This document shows, piece after piece, positions 47,533 to 59,240 of a DNA stretch of 64,000 bases (positions within the stretch are counted from its first letter, which is position 1; every line of letters starts with the position of its first letter). Made by a program: the position numbers and the translations under genes. The notes beneath the pieces are model-generated. The model worked only from the letters and a program-made list of their open reading frames with translations. It made no database searches and had not been told where the DNA came from. The stretch comes from Rhyacichthys aspro (Eukaryota; Chordata; Actinopteri; Gobiiformes; Rhyacichthyidae), in the NCBI GenBank assembly GCA_036850595.1, contig CM072152.1, positions 3,367,640-3,431,639 of the forward strand. The letters run 5' to 3'.

Positions 47533-49187
47533 AACGAAATTAGAAAAATATACTAGCAATCAGAAAAACAGAGCAAATGCTTAAATACTGCCCCATTTTA
47601 GAGAAATGGTTATGATTGGTTGGTCATATTGAACTCAGTGTTAGTTGTGCCAAGAATGAGTGAAGAGACAGTCAAAGGACACTCATGATTTGTCAAAGGA
47701 GAACAGGGTAATGTCTTTCAAACTATGTGAAAGTATAAAAAAGCAAAGGGAAAGTATATGACCAAGACCACGTAATAAATGCTATTCAGTCACTTGGGTT
47801 TAAGACTAATAGCCACTTACCTAAGCGAGTATGTGAGGAAAAACAGCTGAGTACATCTATTAATTTACTATCATCAAAGTCTTGTCAGAGTTTATTACAG
47901 GTTCACTTATAGCTAAATCTTGCAGACAGAAAATAATACAGTGTCTGAAACTGTTGTTCCACTGTGTAACTATGGCTCACTAGTGAAGCCCTATAGAGTA
48001 CTTGATGGGTTAGGGGACAAGGGAGGAGCAAACTATACTAGCTAGCTAACAATTTTACAGTTATTTAAGGTTTATTATGGGTCACAATATTATACATGTA
48101 TATTGCACTTACGGTTTAGTTACAATTATGTCCCATCCCATGTGTTACCATGGCAACAATCTAAATAATGCTATTCATTTCCCCTGTCAGTTCCCATAAT
48201 GTACAAATAAGAAGTTACTCATTTTCTGTAACTTTAAACTTTAAATGATCAGGTTTGGTATTCCCCTGGACATGTGGTCCATTTAGTTTGTGTCAGTGGA
48301 TTTTTAGCTTTAGTGACCTGTGACCCTTTTAAAGTGATGCAGTCATGACCCCATGCCACAGATGGCTCTGAGTAGTTTTGAGTTAACATCATTTGAGTCA
48401 AAAGTCAGATGTTGGCTTTCTTCTGTTGATCGAGTGCATGAACTCCAGCCAGGTTCTGGCCAGCTTTCTGTTTCGATGTTCGCTGTTAGCTCAGCTGGTA
48501 TACCTTTGTGAGGTCCCAATATTTTTCCATTAAGTGTACATAAAAATAAAGCGCTAAAAACTACTGAAACACTGAAATTTACACTGAAAGTGTGGGAGTT
48601 GGCAGGCAGAGCCAATAGTGATCACCATAATTGGAACGCCTAGAGTTTGCTGCTGCTATAAACATCTTTCATGTAATCTGAGCAAATCGAGAGAACAAAA
48701 ATAGATTTCAGTAATTTTATCAGGTTGCATATGCATGTTACAGCTCTGGTTTCCTACTCTTTCAACCTTCTCTGTGAAACCCACTCATCAGTGGCTCATG
48801 ATAATTCTGAAATCAGACATAATTTGGGTTTTCCTTGAACAAAGTTAACCTGACTTTAGACTCCAGCAGGGTCCAACTCTTCATTCATTTATCACAATGT
48901 ACGCCTTGGTTCATATAAAAGAGGTTGCTCACATCAATAAACATTACTGAAAAAAGCCTCAAACTTAGCCAAGAGACTATATGTGTACCTGGGCAGATGT
49001 TATTGAATTGCCAAAAATACATTAAGTCAGAAGTTAAGTCATTTGTAATGCATGGACAGCACTGAGAAAATCTTATTGAAAAAACATAATTTTGTAAAAA
49101 TTATGAGAACACTCAAGTGCTTTGGAGATCAATTGAAACCTGTAAGAAAAGATATGGTCTTAGGAGGCAACATCAAGATGCCAGCTA
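47533..49187. other. Non-coding stretch, nothing recognised
   Basis: A TTAGCTCAGCTGG box-A-like string at about 48486-48498 has no box B after it, so no tRNA or SINE is called. Confidence 0.45.
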
Positions 49188-49765
49188 TATGCAGATGACA
49201 CAGTCATCTACCTGTATAAATTATGAACTAATCCAAGAAGTAAAAGAAACTAAATACCTTGGAATCACTCTTGAAAGAACTTAAAGTTTCAAAGTCAAAT
49301 CAAAAGTGAATGCAAGAAGGTCAAATCAAGCTGCTTTGTAATAAATGCATGCTATCATTTCTTTTCTTTATGATTTCTCACTGCATCATAGGACTCCTAT
49401 GAAGAAAACCTATGAGATGGTGTCATTGTGATATAAAAAAAAATACAAACTTTTTAATTTCGAAAACGTTGTAAATTTTAGCATTCTGAAACTACTTTTA
49501 AATGTTTAAACAATTATGTGTCACCACTGTTTTGTGCTCTCACTGTCAGACGTCAGAGCTCTCTCAGACCCGAGCCTCTGTCAGTGGGGACTGTATAGTT
49601 CCAAAGTATAGAACTTCTTTTGGACTGTCTTGCTTCTCCTTTAAAGGGCCCAAACTGAGGAACTCTCTTCCAACTGACCTGAAACTGCAGACCAACGTTA
49701 ACATCTTTAATAGAGGCCTAAAGCAATGGCTTAAGTCTGAGAGAGCTGTTCACACAAGAAATTGA
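49188..49765 (+). pseudogene. Jockey/L2-type LINE reverse transcriptase remnant
   Basis: YADDTVIY, the RT catalytic box, is read at 49188-49211, followed by ETKYLGITLE (about 49240-49275), SKVNARRSNQAAL and HHRTPMKK (about 49380-49405). After a gap comes the C-terminal pattern VPKYRTSFGLSCFSFKGPKL RNSLPTDLK and NIFNRGLKQWLKS (49590-49740). The catalytic DD pair is present, but the frame is broken several times and large parts are missing, including the endonuclease. Similar in type to, but clearly different from, the element at 57030-58620. Clade within the Jockey/CR1/L2 group not settled. Confidence 0.7.
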
Positions 49766-50616
49766 ATATGTGAAAATACGTCTTTTTAACACTGGTCTAA
49801 TCCCGTTTTATTCACATTAACCATTGTTCACATGTTGTTCACAGTAACCATTTTTCTTAAAAAGCCTCCTATGGATATGTGTTGAGAATTAGTATGTGTG
49901 CTTTACAACCCAAACAATGCATCTGGTTTGTATCAACGTATTTGTGTTGTCCATATTAAATAATAAAATAAAATAAATGTGTCAAGGTTCTTGCAGAGAA
50001 TAGCGACCCATGCCGTATGTATGGCTTTTTGCTTTCATCAAAGATTGTAGCCCATTTCAGTGGGAATAAAAGAGTTTTTATTGAACAGCTGTGTGAATCA
50101 AAGATGTTTGGTTTAACCTTGAAGGAGCCTTGTTTCATTGCTACACTGAATAGACAGGAGGTGGTGAGGTTTTGTCAGAGGTTATACAAAATCTACTGCA
50201 GGGTTCAGTTCACAAACACACTTCTGAAGGTTTTTAGGTTTGAAATAATTGATTTCGTGGTAAAGTTTCACCCAAGATTCTGTTCAGTTACATCATGACA
50301 GTGGTCTCACTCCACACATCTGCAAACTTTAGCATGTGTCTGCAATGTTTGTTTGTTTTTTTGTTTTTTTTGTTTTTTAATTTGAGAATGCCAATTTTCT
50401 CTGTTGTTGAGAAAATTATAGGCATCCAGCCATTCTGAGGCTCAGAGTTTATTAGCTCTGCTCCAGAAAACCCAATTGTTATAACGACGGTAAGAGTGGA
50501 TCAAAAGGCACACAAATGTACCGTTCAAAAAGGTTTATTTTTATTATTGACTAACAGCAAAATGAAAGATTGGAAGAGATGAGCGAGGAGTTGGAAGCTG
50601 CAGGGAGCTGGAGCTA
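49766..50616. other. Non-coding stretch, nothing recognised
   Basis: Poly-T/GTTTT tract near 50350-50380. A 93-codon frame at 50017-50298 is unfamiliar. Confidence 0.45.
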
Positions 50617-50652
50617 GAGACTGGAGCTGAGCTGGAGACTGGAGCTGAGCTG
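50617..50652. repeat. Tandem repeat, 18 bp x 2, in GGAGCTG-rich tract
   Basis: GAGACTGGAGCTGAGCTG occurs twice perfectly (50617-50634, 50635-50652) inside a longer GGAGCTG-rich run (50600-50665). Confidence 0.85.
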
Positions 50653-50944
50653 GAGGCAGGGAGGCAACAGAGTCCAAACAGGGTCCAAAAACAGGGTCAC
50701 GGTGGGTAAACTGACGATCTTGCAGCCCGTGGAAGGATGAGCCGGTTCGCTGTACTGCTGTGCTGAAGGTGTTGGCTTGATTGGAGAATGGACTGCAGGT
50801 GAGTAGTGGGTGGAGGCTCAGGAGAATCTCCACCCAGCTTCAGACAAACACACAGACACAGAACGGAGGGGGAGACAAACAGGAGAACACAGGGAAAAGA
50901 CAGGGATTCTGACACAGGTTTAAAAAGTTATGTGTTTTGGAGCG

Positions 50945-50947
50945 TAC
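50945..50947. repeat. Possible 3-bp target duplication (TAC), left
   Basis: TAC directly outside the left inverted repeat; the same at 51333-51335. Confidence 0.5.
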
Positions 50948-51332
50948 CTCTAGCCTGGCCAGCCAGATGGTTTTCTCATTGTATTACATACAGAGAAATC
51001 AGTCGGGTAGTGCGGGGGTTTACCAATCAGAGAAATGTACGGAAAGCAACAGTCCGATTTCAGATGTCAACAAACCACAGCGTATACCAGCATGGTTAGA
51101 AAGAGAAGATGCTTCGGTCTAAGGACACAGGGTGTAATATGAAGTTCAGTGCTTATTTTCAATTGTAGTTCTCTAAACCTGTGTCCTGTTTTGGTTGGAA
51201 AAATTCTTGCGCTCCAAAATCCTGCCCCCCTTGCTACGATTGGCCAGTAAGAAAGAGCAGACTGGACAATCTCAGACTGACTTTCTCTGTATGTAATATA
51301 ATGAGACAGCCGTCTGGCCGGCCAGGCTAGAG
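50948..51332. mobile_element. MITE with about 50-bp terminal inverted repeats (385 bp)
   Basis: CTCTAGCCTGGCCAGCCAGA at 50948, continuing through TCTCATTGTATTACATACAG and AGAAA, is matched in inverse by the right end (TTTCTCTGTATGTAATATAA ... GGCCAGGCTAGAG, ending 51332), with few mismatches. TAC on both sides would fit a PIF/Harbinger-type 3-bp duplication. An internal stem (GGACACAGG near 51121, CCTGTGTCC near 51179) strengthens the fold. No coding capacity. Confidence 0.88.
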
Positions 51333-51335
51333 TAC

Positions 51336-53724
51336 ATCTGCCATTACTTATTCTTGGAGTTGGACCAGCAGGGTTTCAAGCTCCCCTACTGGCCTGACAA
51401 ACATACAACAACAATTGTGTCACCTGAGTCTATCTGTAAAAATGCAGATTGTATTGAATATGACCATGCTTTTGGGTTTTAATGTCAAGTATCATTACTA
51501 TCATTACACTCTTAAAAAATTGACAAATGTAGAGACAGAAATCAAACAGTATGTTTGAATAGTAATCGTTATTCCGCATTAAATTGCTATAGGGCTAGTA
51601 AAGCATGACACCTTGCATTGGTGTATTACTAAACATTGTATTTTAATTGTATTACAGTAGAATTATGTTGAAGTAAAAAGTAGACATTAATTTTGCTGCT
51701 GCTTATCACAGTTGTATAACCTATCCCAGCTTATAACTTAAAACTACTTTGGGTAAGAGACTGGGTACATCACATTATACAAACTCAGGAAGCCAAAGTA
51801 TGTAGCAAAGGCCTAGAAATAAAACCAAATAGTTTTGACCTTATTGCTGTGAGGCAGAGGTGTACAGTATTATTTACATATTGTCTGTATAAAGAGACAG
51901 TTGAAACACATCTATAATACGTAATCTGATGGACTGTGTTTTTCCTGAGATCTACCACAGACTAGCATTCAGCTCAGCTCAGTGGTTTGCTATAAAAAGA
52001 AAGCTCCTTTTAAACAAAATAGCTGCAGGCTCTAGAGGAGGCTCCAGTCTTTATCTGACCGAGCAGAGTCCTCCTTGAGCCCATCTGCCTGAGGACTAAA
52101 AGCTTCTGTCAGCCACAGGAGCAGCCCAGACCCCCTGCATTATTTCTCATCGGTCATCTGAGACTGTAAGGCCAGCAGCATGAGGCCACAGATTTTCACA
52201 TGAACATGTCGACATATGGCAGGATTAATTTAGCTATGTTCTACCTGAATATACATTAAAACATCAAAGAATTAATTATTTTTTATTTAATTTCAGTATA
52301 AAGAGCACGGGGCATTCAGGGGTTAGAGATTTCAGGGCTGAGTGCCTCATTCAAGCCTGACCTGTCACCTTAAGAAACATTTTAAGTAAATTTTGCATAA
52401 AGTAATGTGAAAGTGTTGGGGACTTTTCTATGAGGAGGGTCTGGGGTCCTCTCAGATGTGAGGTCCTGTTATGTTCTTGAGCTGGCTACAGTGTGAGGAA
52501 AAACTTCAGCAGTTTAAATAAATGGGACTCACAGACTTCTTTGTTTGTAGCATATTGTTGAAAAGCTTTTTGTTTCATCTATCAGATTTCTAACCTAAAT
52601 AGAAAAAAACAACGTGCCAGTAGAATTAACCTTATTTCTTCCTGCTCACTGCTCACTTTGTTGTGACAGTTTTTGGTTATTTTAGTGAATGTGTTTCATG
52701 TACAGACCTCACTTGGCTGTATGCTTGCTAAGTTTAGGCCTATTTCATAAGTCTTAAATTGTGAGTCCAAGTCGAGTCGCAAGTCCCTGTCTGTTGCAAC
52801 TGAAGTGCATCTCAAACTCATTTAAACTGTACTGTGCTTTATAGTATGAGTGGTGCATCTGTGAGTAAATCTACTCAAGTAACAGTGCACATACTTGCAC
52901 ATACATATGTGCTAACAGTTACAATCAGTTGAAGTAAAAATGTCCAGAACTGAACCACCACAAAGTCAAAAGCCCCATTTCCACAGAAGTGGCAAAGTAA
53001 AGGTTAGATCAGTGCAGCACAGTGTGGTATATTTAATCATAAAGAGGCTTCTGTTACTGCTGTGCAGGTTTAAGAGCGAGACATGAATGGGATCACACAA
53101 GTGTTTCTAGCAGACTTTTAGAACGTTGGATTTGTTGTCAAAAACTAATATACAGAAGAGTAAATCCTGCTGTGCAGTGATGTGAGAGGCTGGAGGTACA
53201 GACTGTTTCTGGTTTAGTTACAGCTTTTTAAACATTACATTCATAGATCTGCACCAGGTCCTACATCTTAGAGACTCTATATCATGTCACAATCTCTGTT
53301 TGTCTGCAGTGGAATGTAGACAGCGAATGCAATGTTTTAATTCACAAAGGAAGAGCCTTGTATTTCGCTAATTTCTCTGTTTAAAACTGCTAAATTAAGA
53401 ATGTCTTCTCTGCTCACCAAAAGAACAAGACGTTCTTCATTTAAAGAAACATTTCTGTTTTTGTATTTTGCCTTTGTTTTCCCTCGAGTAAGGATTATCT
53501 TTTTTTTTTTCCAGTCAGCACATTTTTTTTTTCCACATTTCGGAAAAAAAGGCACATCAGGACCAGGGGCCAAATCCCAAAGTAATATGGTGGAAGTTTA
53601 GCCCCTACAGAACTGACCTGTTCTGTAACGCTCCAGTGGAAATAAGGCTAAAAGAAACCAATACTGGGACATAAACCCTACAATATTCTATATGAAATGA
53701 AAAATGCAAAGTCTAGTGGCCACT
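51336..53724. other. Non-coding stretch; small candidate element at 52020-52250
   Basis: 52020-52250 is GC-richer and unique, ending in GGATTAATTTAGC; it could be regulatory. AAGTCGAGTCGCAAGTCC near 52768 is a fish repeat scrap. Poly-T tracts near 53500-53533. No gene. Confidence 0.45.
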
Positions 53725-53805
53725 GGACTTCCGCTTTGGAAACAAACAACGTCAATAAATACGACGCAGCTGTCGTAACAACACAGAGAGTCACTATAAC
53801 GCAGT
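53725..53805 (+). repeat. Dispersed repeat family B, copy 3
   Basis: ACTTCCGCTTTGGAAACAAA, CAACGTCAATAAATACGACG and TGTCGTAACAACACAGAGAG match copies at 11495 and 42257. Truncated after AGTC. Confidence 0.6.
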
Positions 53806-55537
53806 ATATTTTGCAGTGCAGTTATTAAACAACCCACCAAGCATGTCCAAGAGGGCCCTTACAGTGCTTAAATGTAGGCTTCTTCTGTTTGTAGAATATG
53901 CTTGCTGTGTCACCTATTAAATCTGGTTTGTCTTTAGGTTGTAGACAATAACAGCTGTACTTTACCATATTTAGTGGAAAATTCTATAACAGCATAGCTT
54001 GTTTGACTAGCTAGTTTCTGGGTTTGCCTGCCTTCACTTGGAAAGGAAATAAAGAGGAAGTAAATGTGTGGACTGGGACACCAACACAAGGGATTCTGAT
54101 ATCAACATTAACATTACCTGTTTAGCTTCATAAATGAACTTGATGGATCTCAGTTGCTGTCAACACAAAAAAAAACGCTTCACTACTTACTGTTATGTTT
54201 CTGTACGTGGTCATGTGATTCAGTAGTGCTCCTGTGGTGCCTGTCAATCAATCTACATCAAGCTGTCAATGAGTGAACAGATCTACGCTCAATATAGCTT
54301 CAAGCCTCCCTTTCAACCTGGACCCCTAAATGTTTCAGAGGAGAGACAACTCTGCAGCTCTATAAATACTCTTTTTTTCTTGACAATTAAAACGTTTTGT
54401 TTTAATCACACAGAGCTCATGAGTGTCCAGGATCTGGAATTATAATTTATTCTTCTCAGTTTGCTTCAGTTGTAACTACACTCTGCAAAGTGCAAAGGTT
54501 CAGAACTCAAATTACAGCAGCATCTAAGGGTCAAAACTCACACAAACAAATTTTCATACATACATATTATTTTGCATTGTTTACCTGAAGACAGTTTTGT
54601 TCACAGGCGCAATATATGACATTTACAATACATTATTCAAAGGATTTTTGCACATTCAATAAATTGTCCAAATTTTCAGGTTTTCTAAGACACAGGGGAA
54701 CCTCCATTTTCCTTCAGACATAATGTTAAATCTCACTTTACACGTGTCTTTTTTAATGCACTTGTTCGTTTCCATTCATTACAGAGGCATAAATCAAAGA
54801 GCTGAATCCTCTAACTATGCAGCGTCTTGTCGGGAATCCAGCATCAAAGAGCTCTTTATTTCACTCTAAATTCCAAGGTCACTGCTTTAGTGTGTGACCT
54901 ACATTCTAAACATTTCACACAATAACAGCTTATGTTAAAGCTGCAGAGCCCAGATTTGATTTAAATGATTTAAGTTAATGCAACAACAGGCATTTTAACA
55001 ATTAATAAGAGGAGCAAATGTCATATTTGTATGTTTGTTTGTAAATGTCTTATTGTTTTAATGAATTTCAATAATGGATTAAACCACATTTCACTGCTCA
55101 AAATGTTGACCTTAAAAAAATCTTAATTAAAAAGCATTTATATTTGCATTTGAAATATTTGATGGCCCAGTCCTATTTATAAACTTATTCATGAAAAAGT
55201 CTCTTCCAACATTTAAGACCTGCCAAAGACAATATAGAACAATGTTGTTATGAATGTTATAACAGCATTTTTGTTATTTATGGTTATGTTTTCATATTTA
55301 CACAACAATAACTGTTTTTTGTGATTTTGTTGTTTCACACTTTTGACTTTGTTATTGTCCAGCTATATATACGAGGATTAACTGTAATCTTGATAGTATT
55401 GTTGGCAACACAGACAAGTTTGAAAGCCGGCTTCAAATACAATTGAAATGTAATATAGAAATTCCACTTTTATGGCTCTTGTGTGATGTCAGAGTCAGTG
55501 CTCTCTGGACATGTGCCTCTACAGGTGCTATACTGGG
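53806..55537. other. Non-coding stretch, nothing recognised
   Basis: 54760-54920 is unique and moderately GC; otherwise AT-rich without features. Confidence 0.45.
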
Positions 55538-55588
55538 ATAGAACACTTCTTGCTGTGAGGCATGAGTGCTAACTACCGTGCACCACAA
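55538..55588 (-). mobile_element. tRNA-derived SINE head fragment
   Basis: On the minus strand GTGGTGCACGGTAGTTAGCA (box A) then CTCATGCCTCACAGCAAGAA GTGTTCTATC parallels the SINE head at 40732. Truncated inside or just after the degenerate box B. Confidence 0.7.
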
Positions 55589-55630
55589 TTATCTAGCATT
55601 TAAATAGTAGAAACAAGGGATATTTCATGA

Positions 55631-55652
55631 ATAAATAAATAAATAAATAAAT
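55631..55652. repeat. Microsatellite (ATAA)5
   Basis: Perfect ATAA units. Confidence 0.9.
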
Positions 55653-55689
55653 GTTGATGTCTGGAAAACTCTGAGATAAAATGTGTTAT

Positions 55690-56330
55690 CATGCTTTATT
55701 TACTCCAAGTTGAGTGTGTGTGGGGCCCCTCCTCCGCTCCAGGATGAGGCCCCTGGTGTATTCAAAAGCACCTCTGAAGAGCTGTGATAGGTTTGGCCAT
55801 CTTTGCACACAGACAATGTCTTTTAATAAAACTTCAATCCAGTGTCTTTTGGGTAAAACACTGCTTTGATACTGCATTGACTCTAGCCTTTCTTTGTCTC
55901 TTATTTTCTCCCGCTGTGCTGCTGCCGATAATTAGTGCAGAGCAGACATTATGCAGACTACTCCAGCTTCATTAAATATGTATATTTACCTTTAATGAGG
56001 AGCTATTCCTCTCTGCACATCCCCCCCACTCGCCGTGTTGCTGCACCACACCTGCTTTCGGTGGCTGCTCGAGCGTCGCTGACTGGGCTGAAGCAAATAG
56101 ACTGTCAACACTCCTCAGAGAGACCCTCCATTAGGCTGTCTCTTTCAGCAGCGCTCACCCCCCGAGGCTAGCAGCCGCTTTGCTCTCTTCCAGCAGCACG
56201 CCGCCTCTCCCTCTTTGTCCGTCTGAAGGAACAGCCTCTTCACCCCCACAAGCTTTGTCTCTGTCTCTTTACTGGCCCGGCCGCTCCACAAACAATATCG
56301 GCTGTCTGCTTTGTGTTTCTTAAAGGATGT
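55690..56330. promoter_or_regulatory. Candidate conserved regulatory block
   Basis: Unique sequence with an AT core (CCGATAATTAGTGCAGAGCA at about 55924, CATTAAATATGTATATTTAC, TTTAATGAGGAGC) followed by a GC-rich half (56040-56290). Surroundings are AT-rich. Resembles a vertebrate conserved element; not testable here. Confidence 0.28.
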
Positions 56331-57029
56331 CTGTAAACTGGGCCCATCCTGTCATATCAGGAGTGAGAATGTGTGCATTCATCTGTCCAGGGGGTATATG
56401 GATGAATAAAACGCAAAGCAATGACACTGGCGTCAAAAGGCAGAGTGAAATATGGTTAACAATACGATACTTGTCATCATAATACCCTGCATTGTACACC
56501 GTATTCATTCATTTATTTTGTGCAGGTCACTAGAGAGTATCCGAGCTGCTTGAGGCATGAGGCTGGATACACACAAAATAAAGTACTATGGGCAATTCGA
56601 CGTCACTGATGTCACTGAACAAGGAGGAGACGCTGGACATGGAAAGAACCCACAGTAGCATAGTCTTTTGAATAGTGTGGAGATATGCAGTTCATAGTGT
56701 AAGTGCATAGTGTCAAATTTTGATGTCTTTGACTTTGAGCAAAATTAAATGATGTCAAAATGGCACCTTTAGCATTTGAATATCTTTTAGACTTTTAAAG
56801 CTCCACAGAACAATGGCTGTGTTAAAACAGTGGGCTACAGCACCGACCCCTCTTCAGATAATACAGAGAGATGGCATTTATTGCCTTTTGTCATGACTTT
56901 TTCTCTAAAGAAGCTGGAACAAGATGTTTGGTAAATCACAAGACTTGCATGAGGGCCATTGTGCACCTGCAATATGGGCTGCGCAAAATGAAAATACATC
57001 CACTAGATAAAAATATTAGGACATAATAC
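56331..57029. other. Non-coding stretch, nothing recognised
   Basis: No supported feature. Confidence 0.45.
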
Positions 57030-57153
57030 GTGGATTTTCAATGTATTATTAGTTACGGATCCTCGATGATGAAGGCCCCCATGCCACCTTGCTCAAGACT
57101 CTTTGACACTGGTCTCTCTGATGCTGCTGTTGGTTGGTTCTCAGACTATTTGT

Positions 57154-57165
57154 CAGGGAGAACAC
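57154..57165. repeat. Target-site duplication, left of Rex3 copy 2
   Basis: CAGGGAGAACAC, repeated exactly at 57697-57708, and itself part of the L2 coding sequence. Confidence 0.92.
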
Positions 57166-57696
57166 CATCCATCTTCTTCCGCTTATCCAGGGCCAGGTCA
57201 CGGGAGCAGCAGTCTAAGCAGAGACGCCCAGACTTCCCTTCTCCCCAGACACTTCCTCCAGCTCCTCTGGGGGAATACTGAGGCGTTCCCAGGCCAGCCC
57301 AGAGACATAGTCCCTCCAGCGTGTCCTAGGTCTGCCCCGGGGCCTCCTCCCAGTGGGATATGCCCGGAACACCTCCCCAGGAAGGCATCCGGGGGCATCT
57401 GGAACTCAGCTGGCTCCACTCGATGTGGAGGAGCAGCGGCTCTACTCTGAGCTCCTTCCGAGTGACTGAACTCCTCACCCTATCTCGTCCAGCCACCCTG
57501 TGGAGGAAACTCACTTCAGCCACTTGTATCCGAGACCAAAAGCTCATGACCATAGGTGAGAGTAGGAACGTAAATTGACTGGTAAATCGAGAGCTTTGCC
57601 TTGCAGCTCAGCTCTTTCTTCATCACAACAGACCGGTACATCGACCGCATGACTGCAGAAGCTGCACCGATCTGTCTGTCAATCTCCCGCTCCATC
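57166..57696 (-). mobile_element. Rex3 retrotransposon, 3'-end copy nested in an L2 LINE
   Basis: 531 bp, minus strand, with the same tail (ATCCATCTTCTTCCGCTTAT) as copy 1 and a perfect 12-bp target duplication. It encodes only the C-terminal RT-distal region: YVPTLTYGHEL, FLHRVAGRDRVRSSVTRKEL and TCWRDY-type segments, all frameshifted. It lacks a run of bases relative to copy 1 near 57486 and 57531, so the two are separately decayed. Strongly 5'-truncated, as is usual. Confidence 0.92.
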
Positions 57697-57708
57697 CAGG
57701 GAGAACAC
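57697..57708. repeat. Target-site duplication, right of Rex3 copy 2
   Basis: CAGGGAGAACAC. Confidence 0.92.
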
Positions 57709-58625
57709 AATGTGTACATTTTGCTGGGTTGTCTTCTTCCTTTCTTCCCGTTTCTAAAGGGGTTCCCCAGGGATCTGTTCTAGGTCCGCTGTTGTTTTCG
57801 GTCTATATTAATGATCTCTGTCAAAATGTTTCACTTTTATGCAGATGACACTGTCATCTATTGTTCTTCCACTGCAATTGAACAAGCTTTTAACTTTTTA
57901 CAGTCCGCCTTTGATGTCGCGCAGTCTCATTTAACTCAACTAAAGCTAGTATTAAATGCAGACAAATCCAAACTTATGGTTTTCTCAAATCTGAAATCCA
58001 AATAGTCCCTTCTTACAGGTATTTGGGTATTGTTATTGATCAAAACCTATCTTTTAAGCCACATATAGAGGGCCTTGTTTGAAAACTGAAGCTTAAATTG
58101 GGTTTGTTCTACAGAAACAAATCTTGTTTTTCTTTTATAGCAAGGAAACGCATTATTTCTGCAACTTTTTTACCCTTATTGGACTATGGTGATTTTCATG
58201 AATGCACCTACACCTCAAGAAATTGGATAGTGTGTATCATAGTGCTTTGCGTTTTATTACTGGTTGTGGAAGTCGTGTTCACCATTGTATGCTGTATGAA
58301 GTTGCTAAGTATCCATCTCTGAATGTCCGTAGATTCTCACACTGGTTCATATTTGTTTATAAATGTATCATTGGGCTCCTCCCATCTTATCTGTGTACCT
58401 ACATGTGTAAAAACCAACAGATGTATGGTTTGCGTTCTCAAAAAATCCTTCAGATGGCAGTTCCTAGGGTCAGACCAGAACTGGGTATGACAGCATTCAA
58501 ACATGCTGCTCCCTTTTCATGGAATCAGTTACAAAAGGTTACAGTTACTTACTTTAGGAGAATTTAAATCTATTGTAAAGGAACAAGTGACTACTTCTAA
58601 ATTTCAAAATTTTTATTATTACTAT

Positions 58626-58649
58626 AAAAAAAAAAAAAAAAAAAAAAAA
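58626..58649. repeat. Poly-A tract (A24)
   Basis: Uninterrupted A-run directly after the end of the L2-like coding remnant. Confidence 0.9.
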
Positions 58650-58999
58650 TCTGTTGGATTTTCTAATATGTTGACTTGTCTTCTAGAAGTTGGAAAAGTT
58701 TTTATCTAGTTATGGTAAAGTATTTTGTACCACTATTTGATTTACACCTTATGTGGCCTGTAGTGCAGGTGCAGGGCCACATGCATTACCATGATCGGAC
58801 ATGATTCATGATCGGACAATTTTGGAAGTATTTGGTCTGCTAAATACTAGGCATATTTATGGTCTATGGGAACCTTTATTAAATACAGTGATTTAGTTCA
58901 AATTTCTAAAGCAAACTTATACTGGATTTAGTTGTAGATCACAATTTGTAACTGCCAGGAAACTGTGGCCTTCAAAGACCACAAAGTAGGCAAATGGCA
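58650..58999. other. Non-coding; short direct repeat
   Basis: CATGATCGGACA occurs twice near 58789-58818. Nothing else. Confidence 0.45.
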
Positions 59000-59240
59000 T
59001 TTATGTAGCCCTTTTCTACCTTTTTTTGACACTCAAAGCATTTTACATCAGGCTTCCATTCACCCATTCACATACACAAGCACTCACACATTCACACTGT
59101 GACCTTGGAGGCGAGGTGGGTGAAGGGACTTGCCCAAGGACAAACTGACAGTGTGAATTGAATCTGCCATCTACCATCTGAGCCACTGCGCCATCTAAAA
59201 GGTCACCACCAGAGGCCGTCACAAGGCTACACACTGCACC
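59000..59240 (-). mobile_element. Second tRNA-like SINE/repeat, degenerate
   Basis: On the minus strand GATGGCGCAGTGGCTCAGAT GGTAGATGG resembles a tRNA box A region, followed by GATTCAATTCACACTG (weak box B), TCCTTGGGCAAGTCCCTTCA, then GGTGAATGG and ending in TGTAAAATGCTTTGAGTGTC. These are hallmarks of a fish repeat family with a 'TTGGGCAAG...CTTCACCC' core and a 'GCTTTGAGTGTC' LINE-type tail. Distinct from the 40732 SINE. Confidence 0.6.

Larger units (their letters stand above)
57060..58610 (+). pseudogene. L2-like LINE reverse transcriptase, broken
   Basis: Segments in order: DTGLSDAAVGWFSDYLSGR (57108-57155), the Rex3 interruption, GVPQGSVLGPLLFSVYINDL (from about 57759), then after a frameshift near 57830 HFYADDTVIYCSS with the catalytic DD at 57844-57849, LKLVLNADKSKLMVFSNLK (about 57940-58000), YRYLGIVIDQNLSFKPHIE (about 58015-58070), LDYGD, LPSYLCTYMCKNQQMYGLRS (about 58382-58440), VPRVRPELGMTAFKHAAPFS WNQLQK (58463-58540) and LGEFKSIVKE (58555-58585). 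At least three further frame changes separate these. The RT core motifs are recognisable and the catalytic aspartates kept, but the protein cannot be made. Such RTs copy LINE RNA at a nicked target. Confidence 0.8.
57030..58620 (+). mobile_element. L2/Maui-like LINE, 5'-truncated, split by Rex3
   Basis: The element runs 57030-57165, is interrupted by Rex3 (57166-57696), and resumes 57697-58620. It begins within the RT domain, so endonuclease and N-terminal RT are missing. The coding part ends near 58610, just before an A24 tract at 58626-58649. Assignment to L2 (Jockey superfamily) is by recognition of RT and C-terminal motifs; Rex1 is excluded by its different RT signature. Confidence 0.8.

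Noticed and set aside
48486..48498. tRNA box A-like TTAGCTCAGCTGG
   Set aside because: No box B at the right distance and no cloverleaf.
57030..58620. Rex1 identity for the L2-like LINE
   Set aside because: Rex1 has a different RT signature (around FSSAFNT and FADDTT); here the catalytic box is FYADDTVIYC with an LGEFKS-type C-terminus, typical of L2/Maui-like elements.
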